Shown here: positions 32,463 through 38,652 of the stretch, in pieces | Numbering within the stretch: position 1 is the first letter of the stretch | Layout: the number at the start of each line of letters is the position of its first letter | IMG/VR virus record: IMGVR_UViG_3300042090_000423 | Span: 1-49,470 of that record | Reading direction: 5' to 3' (one strand) | Source: a virus | DNA: 49,470 nucleotides | Notes under the pieces: generated by a model | What the model was told of the DNA's origin: nothing | Seen by the model: the letters and a program-made list of their open reading frames with translations, nothing else | Database searches by the model: none | Made by a program: the position numbers and the translations under genes

Positions 32463-33017
32463 CTAGAAGTAGACGATTAGTCCACTCTGAACTTGTTGGT
32501 TCCTTGAAACAAGCCCATTGCCCGCTGGGGTATGGAACACATATTGATACCCCAGTATTTGTACGGCTGCACTTGTGCCGGGGATCGGGTAACTCAGTGA
32601 TGCCCCAACAGTCCCAGCTATGTCACTCTTGGTGGTAGACCAACGGCCAGCCCCACCAGAGAACGTGACATTGATATCATCGCTGCTGAACAGTAGCTTA
32701 CCAGCAAGCGTCTTACCAAGCAAGGCACTAAGGGGGCGGGTGTAACTGGCGACGGCCATATTCCCTGTTGCGTTGAGTGACGGGATGCTGAAGTGTTCAT
32801 AGGTCACAGCTACATCTGTGGTGATCTGGAGTCCCGTGTAGGCTACACTGCCAGCTTGTGACCCGTTGCCAGCATTGAACCCGATTGCAGACCCGCCCGC
32901 AACGAAATGGAACGTCGGTGGTGCCGCCACATTACTCTGAGCATAAGATGGAACAGCAAGAAACGAGAGTACCACTAGTACTAGGAGTACTGATACAGCC
33001 TTGATGCGTGTAATCAT
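32463..33017 (-). CDS. Exported outer-membrane beta-barrel-like protein
   Basis: 184 residues from the palindrome ATG (33009-33021), with AGAGGAGA ahead. MITRIKAVSVLLVLVVLSFL then AVPSYAQ is a signal peptide. The mature part alternates polar and hydrophobic residues, with Gly and aromatic residues at strand borders, and ends G-L-I-V-Y-F, the terminal aromatic typical of BamA-assembled barrels. Phage outer-membrane proteins such as Lom alter the host surface; here blocking of superinfection or of the receptor is an inference. The second operator type (ACTAGTACT, 32974-32982) is nearby. Confidence 0.75.
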   Translation of the reverse strand: MITRIKAVSVLLVLVVLSFLAVPSYAQSNVAAPPTFHFVAGGSAIGFNAGNGSQAGSVAYTGLQITTDVAVTYEHFSIPSLNATGNMAVASYTRPLSALLGKTLAGKLLFSSDDINVTFSGGAGRWSTTKSDIAGTVGASLSYPIPGTSAAVQILGYQYVFHTPAGNGLVSRNQQVQSGLIVYF

Positions 33018-33028
33018 TACATTCTCCT

Positions 33029-33238
33029 CTACTTGATTTTTACCACACTGCATCCCTTACGGAATGTGAGCAGTAAACCTTTGCACAGGTAGCTGCCATC
33101 CTTCTGCTGCTCGCAGTGGGTATGGTCACTCAACTCTACCCGTGTTATGCACTCTCGGGGGACTAGGACCATAGCTACCCGCTTATGGGCTGTACATCCC
33201 CCTAGAGCCATAACTGCTATGAGCCAGAACCTTCTCAA
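33029..33238 (-). CDS. Small lipoprotein, possible outer spanin
   Basis: 69 residues from a TTG with GGGAG ahead. MRRFWLIAVMALGGCTAHKR has an L-G-G-C lipobox, cleaved before C15. The mature part has two more Cys pairs and ends in a basic stretch. Its place after holin-like and membrane genes fits an outer spanin or similar; Rz1-like Pro-rich sequence is missing. Confidence 0.65.
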   Translation of the reverse strand: MRRFWLIAVMALGGCTAHKRVAMVLVPRECITRVELSDHTHCEQQKDGSYLCKGLLLTFRKGCSVVKIK

Positions 33239-33241
33239 GAA

Positions 33242-33502
33242 TCAACTCCCGTTAATCTTGATCTTGGACACCCGCAGTCCTGCTGTGGTGAGGGGAATCC
33301 TGTCTCCATCCTGATCACATTCCCCGTGGGAATGAAGAGGATGTTCCTGTAGAGAAGCATTCACCTTTAGGTCCCTAGTGGCTATGGCTTGCGCCACTTT
33401 ATTAGCCTGATCTTCTCTCTGTTTCTTCTCTACCCTATACTTCCAGTAAATACCTGCAAGTACAGCTATAGCTGAGACGAACGACTCCCCCGTCCATTGC
33501 AT
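33242..33502 (-). CDS. Membrane-anchored protein, possible inner spanin
   Basis: 86 residues. One N-terminal membrane helix (FVSAIAVLAGIYW), then a charged coiled-coil segment (YRVEKKQREDQANKVAQAIA) and a periplasm-compatible C-terminus. It is in the position expected for an inner-membrane spanin partner of the lipoprotein. No sequence family recognised. Confidence 0.6.
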   Translation of the reverse strand: MQWTGESFVSAIAVLAGIYWKYRVEKKQREDQANKVAQAIATRDLKVNASLQEHPLHSHGECDQDGDRIPLTTAGLRVSKIKINGS

Positions 33503-33518
33503 ACTGGACTCTCCCTGT

Positions 33519-33737
33519 TTATGATTTTAGTGCTGGTGCAGATGAAGCCGAAAGCGGAGACTTGATGTAGAAGGTTACTATGGTTGCAACCAGCCCAAAC
33601 CAGAAAGAGTACTGCGGGTGATTGGTTACAAAGTTGAGAACAGTCGGCTTAGCATAGGCCCATACCGCTGTGCTTAATGCTAGGACTGTTACCCAGTGAG
33701 ACTGGAGATACCCAACTGCCTGTTTAACGTAATTCAC
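33519..33737 (-). CDS. Holin-like membrane protein
   Basis: 72 residues from GTG 33737, with GGGGG ahead. Two membrane helices (VTVLALSTAVWAYA and FWFGLVATIVTFYI) with a short link. Next to the endolysin-like gene, which supports a holin. A palindrome copy (33758-33770) lies 20 bp upstream of its start. Class not assignable from sequence. Confidence 0.65.
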   Translation of the reverse strand: MNYVKQAVGYLQSHWVTVLALSTAVWAYAKPTVLNFVTNHPQYSFWFGLVATIVTFYIKSPLSASSAPALKS

Positions 33738-33775
33738 ATTTTCCCCCTTTTTCAGAGTGTAATGATTACATCCAA

Positions 33776-34186
33776 CTACGCTTCCAAACTGGCTTGTTGC
33801 ACGTTGTCATGGTTGGAGGTCGGGTCTGCTATCTGCTGGAGAGTAGTAGACTCTGGGACCCCTAGGGACATGGCAACATTCTTGGCCCAGTTAGGGTCCC
33901 CGTTGGCGTACTTAACCCCCACTTGCTGGAGGGTGTCTGTGAGCTTGTAGACGTGGGATCGGCCATTGAGCATGAGTGAACACTCTTGGCATAAGGCTTG
34001 CTCACCGTCCTGTGGGTACTGGAAGATGAGAACCCCATCCCTGTTGGCTGTTCCTAGGGTGGGGAACCCGAAGGCATAGGTCAAGTCGCCGGGATTGTTC
34101 CAAGCAGCACGGCTACCCTCTGCGATGGTGATAGCCTTCGCCAACCTGAGGACGGCGGGGGGCCAGTTGGGGGTTGTGGGGGCCAT
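33776..34186 (-). CDS. Endolysin-like (lysozyme/transglycosylase-type) protein
   Basis: 136 residues. IAEGSRAAWNNPGDLTYAFG (catalytic Glu candidate), then GTANRDGVLIFQYPQDGEQA and GRSHVYKLTDTLQQVGVKYA, with DPNWAKNVAMSLGV. This N-P-G-(D/N)-L ... G-V-x-x-F ... W-A-x-N-V pattern is that of phage murein hydrolases of the lysozyme-like group. No signal peptide, so it needs a holin, which follows. A perfect-consensus promoter sits upstream. Confidence 0.72.
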   Translation of the reverse strand: MAPTTPNWPPAVLRLAKAITIAEGSRAAWNNPGDLTYAFGFPTLGTANRDGVLIFQYPQDGEQALCQECSLMLNGRSHVYKLTDTLQQVGVKYANGDPNWAKNVAMSLGVPESTTLQQIADPTSNHDNVQQASLEA

Positions 34187-34212
34187 AAAGCTCTCCTGTT
34201 GTTCATAATTCG

Positions 34213-34241
34213 ATTATAGCACAGAATGAAAAGGTTGTCAA
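34213..34241 (-). promoter_or_regulatory. Perfect consensus promoter for the lysis genes
   Basis: TTGACA (34241-34236), 17-bp spacer, TATAAT (34218-34213). Predicted start near 34206, 20 bases ahead of the endolysin ATG. It lacks the GGTTTCAC box and no palindrome overlaps it; it may fire constitutively. Confidence 0.8.
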
Positions 34242-34247
34242 GTGTTA

Positions 34248-35624
34248 TTATTGAATCTTCTTAAGGTCATTCATGGCCTGAACCAGCATACTATCCCGTT
34301 CCTTTTGGGCTGCTCTATCCCCGGCATTAGCTGCGGCATCTAGCTTTCTAAACCTAGCATACAGCTCACTGTCTTGAGCAATAAAGCGACGGGCATCACC
34401 TTCTTCAATTCCACTAGGCTTCCCGGCTTGGGCAATCTTTGTGTCTTGGGCTAGCTTCTCACCGGGAGTGAGCTGTCCCGGAGGGGTAGTGTCTATAGCA
34501 TTCTGGTAGTCCTGCATAGCCTGAGTACGGCGCTCTACGCCAGTGGGGGATGTACCGGGAGTGAATCGCTTCTCCTCCCCACCGGGGAACCTCTGTGGGC
34601 CTACAGGTACTTTGGTCCCCTGTACCCCGGTATCGGGGGCAATAATGCGGGACCGTCCTCCCTTTTCTGGGGCTTCCATATTCCGCAGAGCCTCACCAGT
34701 AGGGTCAAACCTAGTCACCTCTCTGGGGTTGTACACTACCCTATCAGTGTCTACATCCCCCATAATGTAGCGGCTATTGGGGGGAGGCTCTATGCCCCTT
34801 CTGCCTAGGGTCATAATAGCCTCGCGGCTACCCTTCCTAGCCAAGTTGTAGGCACTCTCATTAGTGAAGCGGGCAGCACTACCCTCATTACCTACCCTTC
34901 CTTGGGGTCCAGCCCCCCCAGTACCCGGTTGGAATATCTTGGGACCTACAGCCTCAGGTTTAGGCACAGAGGATGGTCCCGTATATGGACCTGGACCCTC
35001 TGATACCGGGAACACTTCAGGAGGAGGTGCAGGCTCTCTATTCATTCCCCCAAAGAATCCTCCAGCCAACCCTCCCAGAGTAGAGCCAATCCTACCGCCT
35101 GTCTCTGCTCCCTCTTTGCCAAACATACCACCAATCTGTCTCCCACCATACCCACCAGCAGCAGCCCCTCCAGCAGCGCCCACTACTGTCTTAGCTACAG
35201 GTTTGGCTATAGCACTGAGAGTAGGCCCTAGCCCTTTCTCAGCTACAGATGCCCCAATACCCAATACCGGGAGTATACCCATTGCCGCACTAGTCACGGG
35301 AGTAGGAGATTGTGAGGCTCGATTCTCAGCAGCACCAAGACGTACTTGGTTAGCCGTATGCTCATCGGCTGCCTTGTCTATCACATTAGGGGGTTTATTG
35401 TAGATGGGCTGACCGTGAGCATCCGTCCCTACCCACTGATTAGGGGTGAATAGACTATGAGACTGCTGGAGGGCATAGTTCTCCATACCGTGCCCAGTCT
35501 TGGGATCAGGGGCAGCATTGGGGGGAGTGACACTCCACTCATCATCCCCCCCAGCCTTCTTAGGGGGAGGCTTTACATCCCACTCATCATCTACTACTGG
35601 CGTGGCGGCGTTGTCTGTTGCCAT
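34248..35624 (-). CDS. Putative ejection/internal virion protein, Gly/Pro-rich
   Basis: 458 residues from ATG 35624 (AAAGGG ahead). Begins MATDNAATPVVDDEWDVKPP with two D-E-W-x-V-x-P-P repeats. A Gly/Ala hydrophobic stretch (residues about 100-195) could cross a membrane. The rest is Pro/Gly-rich and low complexity, ending in a basic, helical tail. Position after the tail genes and before lysis fits DNA-ejection proteins of P22-like phages, which are poorly conserved. Assignment by context. Confidence 0.6.
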   Translation of the reverse strand: MATDNAATPVVDDEWDVKPPPKKAGGDDEWSVTPPNAAPDPKTGHGMENYALQQSHSLFTPNQWVGTDAHGQPIYNKPPNVIDKAADEHTANQVRLGAAENRASQSPTPVTSAAMGILPVLGIGASVAEKGLGPTLSAIAKPVAKTVVGAAGGAAAGGYGGRQIGGMFGKEGAETGGRIGSTLGGLAGGFFGGMNREPAPPPEVFPVSEGPGPYTGPSSVPKPEAVGPKIFQPGTGGAGPQGRVGNEGSAARFTNESAYNLARKGSREAIMTLGRRGIEPPPNSRYIMGDVDTDRVVYNPREVTRFDPTGEALRNMEAPEKGGRSRIIAPDTGVQGTKVPVGPQRFPGGEEKRFTPGTSPTGVERRTQAMQDYQNAIDTTPPGQLTPGEKLAQDTKIAQAGKPSGIEEGDARRFIAQDSELYARFRKLDAAANAGDRAAQKERDSMLVQAMNDLKKIQ

Positions 35625-37084
35625 TTTCCCTTTGTCCAAGTCTGCACTTCACCAGTGCGCTTATTGGTACGGATGGTGCCCTCTTCGTGTTGCTCTCCTC
35701 CTCCAGCTCCCCCACCTCCCGTATTCCCCTTATGGGCCATATTAGTAAATGCTTGTGGAGTCTTGAGTAACCCCTGAATAGTGGCGATAGTAGAGTCCGG
35801 GTCCTTAGCCAATCCCCCGATTAGATGCTCAAAGGACTCCATTGCATTACTGGACCTGAAAGCATGTAGGGCAGGTTGCATAGCCGCCAAGCTCATCAGC
35901 TCCCCCATCATCTGAGAGGCTACCGGGTCCGATACCGGGGTGCCTGCAAGCCATTGCTTATAGTAAGATGAGAGCTGACCCAGTATCTCACGGTGAGCGT
36001 TAATGTCGGCAATGACCTTGGGTGCCAAGTCCTCAATAGCCCCAGCTTGGAATATCTGGTGAGCGGCTTGTCCAGTGGGGGCAGCTCCCATATCCCTATC
36101 GAATCGCTGGGTCTGAGGATTGAACTGGAACCTATGCATCACATTGTCATCCCCTAACAGTTCCACATTATGGGTCTGTGGGGCTGTGGTAGCATAGTTA
36201 GGGGGGGCTTCCCCACGATCAATAGAGTACTCCTTAGTCTGTGGGTTACGCTCCATAATGTGTGGTTTGCCATTCATCATGGCTACCACATGGGGCTGAG
36301 GCTTGGCTCCAGCAATGTCTGCCCGAGTCTGATTAGTGTCTTCCGCAATGTTCTCACGGGTCTGGTTGGTAGCAGCAGTGCGCTGGCCTGCCCCTTGGGT
36401 AGTTATTAAGGCTCTGACATCAGCACCTAACTGAGACTGGGGGATTGAGATTTGACGGCCATCGGGAAGTGTAATCATTACATTCTGCATACCCGCTTTA
36501 GAGGCTTCTGTGGCTTGATTCTCTTTAGCGGTGCGAGCCTGTGTCTCCTCTAGGCTAGCATTAGCCTGTCTTTCGCGCTCACCACCCTCAATCTGCTTCT
36601 CCTCAGCCTGAGCCTGTGTTTCTGCTTTATCCAAGCGGGAGTTATACCCTAGGGTGCCAAACCCACCCATTGACTCGATAGCCCTACCGGGACCTGTGAC
36701 CCGGCCCAGAATGTCAAGGAACTTGTTGAACCCGTGATACTCTGGGGGACCCTGTGCAGCCAATGCCGCAGCTCTATCTCCAGCAGGCCGGGGAGCAGCA
36801 GGGGGGTTAATAGGACTCCCTATGGCAGACTGACCCACAGGGCCAGTGTTCATGGGGGCATCCGGCATGATGGGGGCTACAGCCGGGGTCTGCTGTTGGG
36901 GCTGTGAGATGATGGGGCTAACATCTTGGAACTTGGGAGGGGCAGTAGACACCCCAGAAGCTACACCCGTAGTGGGGGCAATGGGAGTCCCAATAGACTG
37001 AGGCTGAGGGGACCCTTGCGGTTGAGGCTTAGGTTTCTTATCCTCTTGGTCTTCTAGCTCATCATCTTCTAGGTCAACGGCCAT
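35594..37084 (-). CDS. Putative ejection/internal virion protein, Gln/Pro-rich
   Basis: 496 residues with GAGGAAGGCGG ahead. Acidic start (MAVDLEDDELEDQEDKKPKP), a Pro/Gln linker, a helical part (LDKAETQAQAEEKQIEGGER), then Q-x-T-R repeats and a helical C-terminal domain (AIEDLAPKVIADINAHREIL). It holds the palindrome at 36470-36482 in frame (V-M-I-T). Likely a second ejection protein; overlap of 31 bases with the next gene. Confidence 0.6.
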   Translation of the reverse strand: MAVDLEDDELEDQEDKKPKPQPQGSPQPQSIGTPIAPTTGVASGVSTAPPKFQDVSPIISQPQQQTPAVAPIMPDAPMNTGPVGQSAIGSPINPPAAPRPAGDRAAALAAQGPPEYHGFNKFLDILGRVTGPGRAIESMGGFGTLGYNSRLDKAETQAQAEEKQIEGGERERQANASLEETQARTAKENQATEASKAGMQNVMITLPDGRQISIPQSQLGADVRALITTQGAGQRTAATNQTRENIAEDTNQTRADIAGAKPQPHVVAMMNGKPHIMERNPQTKEYSIDRGEAPPNYATTAPQTHNVELLGDDNVMHRFQFNPQTQRFDRDMGAAPTGQAAHQIFQAGAIEDLAPKVIADINAHREILGQLSSYYKQWLAGTPVSDPVASQMMGELMSLAAMQPALHAFRSSNAMESFEHLIGGLAKDPDSTIATIQGLLKTPQAFTNMAHKGNTGGGGAGGGEQHEEGTIRTNKRTGEVQTWTKGKWQQTTPPRQ

Positions 37085-37814
37085 ATTCCGCCTTCCTCAA
37101 CATGAACTCGAATGCAGGCTTTAGCATGGACACAGACAAATTGCTCTTAGCCAGTACCCGGCCAGTCTTAGAATAGAGCCAACCAATAGTCGGGTAGTTG
37201 GAGTAGAGCCATTCCCTGACCAACTGAGTACGGGGGTCAAACCACCCCCACAGTTTAGCAGCTATCCAGCATCCTTTACTAGGCGCACCAGCTACACCAT
37301 TGACCGCACTGAGAATGCCAGTAAGATTCTGTACCCACCCAGGACCCGCAGCAGTCTGTGCGTTAATGTCTCCAGTCTGTACACCCTCATTAGCAGTCTG
37401 AGCACCAATATTGGTCCCATAGAGACTGTTGAGAAGGTTTAGGCCAGACATGCGTTGCTGGTTAGCAAAGTCGGCATTCTGTATCTGGATATTCCCGGCT
37501 TCCTGACCCCCAGCTATACCCTTGTTCTGTGCTAGGGTATCCAGTTGGCCAGCAGTCCCCGCCGTGTTACCAGTACGGGCAGCCTGCCTGTTAATCTGCC
37601 CAGCAGCCCCACCAAAGGCGGCATTGACCCCGCCCATGCCAGCATTGGTGATGGATGATAGGGTATTCGGGTCAAACCCCTGAGAATTAACAAGAGCCTG
37701 CCCTTGGAGATTTAGAGGGTTGAACAGGAAGTTAGCATTACTGCCATACTGAGCAGCATTCGTTCCTGCTGTAGTCTGTGCTTGTTTGGCTTCATTTGTT
37801 GCTGAACGGCTCAT
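37074..37814 (-). CDS. Putative ejection protein with CFI-box-like C-terminus
   Basis: 246 residues from ATG 37814 (ATGA overlap with the GNAT gene, GGAAGGCGG ahead). Repeats of Gln/Asn/Ala-rich helices resemble P22-type ejection proteins (gp7/gp16 style). The C-terminal CWIAAKLWGWFDPRTQLVRE ... WLYSKTGRVLA is the CFI-box-like module found at the end of several phage injection proteins. A transient role in carrying DNA across the envelope is likely. Confidence 0.68.
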   Translation of the reverse strand: MSRSATNEAKQAQTTAGTNAAQYGSNANFLFNPLNLQGQALVNSQGFDPNTLSSITNAGMGGVNAAFGGAAGQINRQAARTGNTAGTAGQLDTLAQNKGIAGGQEAGNIQIQNADFANQQRMSGLNLLNSLYGTNIGAQTANEGVQTGDINAQTAAGPGWVQNLTGILSAVNGVAGAPSKGCWIAAKLWGWFDPRTQLVREWLYSNYPTIGWLYSKTGRVLAKSNLSVSMLKPAFEFMLRKAEYGR

Positions 37815-38203
37815 AGTACCGCCTTCCAGTAGGAGTGCCAAGATGGTTTATTTCGATTCCAGCCCATTCTCTCCAGCCGTCTCCTGAATGTCTTCTCGAT
37901 ACTGGGGGGTATGAAGGCTACAGCCTCTAATACCCCTTTCTGTCTAGCATCCTCATTGCACACAGCATCAATTCCCTGTAGGGCACTCATACGCCAAGCC
38001 GGGGTGCGCCAATTCGGGTCACAGATGAGGTAGGCTTCAGCCGTCAGTTTCAACAGGCTAACCATTCCCACCCCATCCTCACTATCCACAACCCTGCGGG
38101 AGAAGAACGTATCCATAGGGGGAAGAGAGTAGTTCAGCCCGGACTTCTCGTGCATCTCTTTGATGCGGTCAAAGTCCTGCTCTTTATACTGACGGACTAT
38201 CAC
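37811..38203 (-). CDS. GNAT-like acetyltransferase
   Basis: 130 residues from GTG 38203 (GTGA overlap). MIVRQYKEQDFDRIKEMHEK opens like GNAT enzymes, and the beta4-loop-alpha3 zone around GVLEAVAFIPPSIEKTFRRR and the terminal W-x-R...W fit a short GNAT fold. Phages often carry one among the tail and ejection genes. Substrate unknown. Confidence 0.75.
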   Translation of the reverse strand: MIVRQYKEQDFDRIKEMHEKSGLNYSLPPMDTFFSRRVVDSEDGVGMVSLLKLTAEAYLICDPNWRTPAWRMSALQGIDAVCNEDARQKGVLEAVAFIPPSIEKTFRRRLERMGWNRNKPSWHSYWKAVL

Positions 38204-38361
38204 TTAGGGCTTACCTTGTTCCCCTGAACAGGGGCCACGTTCTTGTTGATGTAGTCAATAATCTTCTCCAGCGCATCCGCTGTAGGGGGGTGATTCGTGC
38301 GGATAGACTGCATCTGCTCGACGTGGAGGAGAACCTGCTTGCTATTCGTAGTTTGAGCCAT
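38200..38361 (-). CDS. Small hypothetical protein upstream of the acetyltransferase
   Basis: 53 residues, GGAGCAGGGG ahead of ATG 38361. MAQTTNSKQVLLHVEQMQSI then ADALEKIIDYINKN, helical and soluble. A palindrome copy (38379-38391) lies 17 bp upstream. Confidence 0.65.
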   Translation of the reverse strand: MAQTTNSKQVLLHVEQMQSIRTNHPPTADALEKIIDYINKNVAPVQGNKVSPK

Positions 38362-38484
38362 TTTCCCCTGCTCCAGAATGTAATCATTACACTCTATGAA
38401 TTATTTTAGTGGGGTGTTCAAAACAGCACAGACAGCTTTTTCGATGTTTGCTACCATCCCCCCACCCTTAGAGGAGAGGGTGAT

Positions 38485-38652
38485 ATGGATACAATCAATT
38501 GGATCGAGAATCATATCAACATTCTCACAGAACAGTTGAAAACACATAAGAAGGGCAGTGAAGAAACAGAACGTCAACTCAAGTGGTACCATACGTTGAA
38601 ATCTCACTGTCAGAAAAGTGTAATGATTACACCTAACGGGTCCCCCGAATAG
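38485..38652 (+). CDS. Lone plus-strand gene in the late operon (moron-like)
   Basis: 55 residues with a strong AGAGGAGAGGG ahead of the ATG. MDTINWIENHINILTEQLKT begins a long charged helix (likely coiled coil), and the last 10 residues are V-M-I-T-P-type, encoded by the palindrome copy 38619-38631. It runs against the genes on both sides and overlaps the end of the tail gene by 20 bases. Palindromes flank it (38379 and 38619). No clear promoter is visible. Function unknown. Confidence 0.6.
   Translation: MDTINWIENHINILTEQLKTHKKGSEETERQLKWYHTLKSHCQKSVMITPNGSPE

Noticed and set aside
34864-35403. A 179-residue plus-strand open frame
   Set aside because: Pro-rich mirror of the Gly-rich ejection-protein gene on the minus strand.
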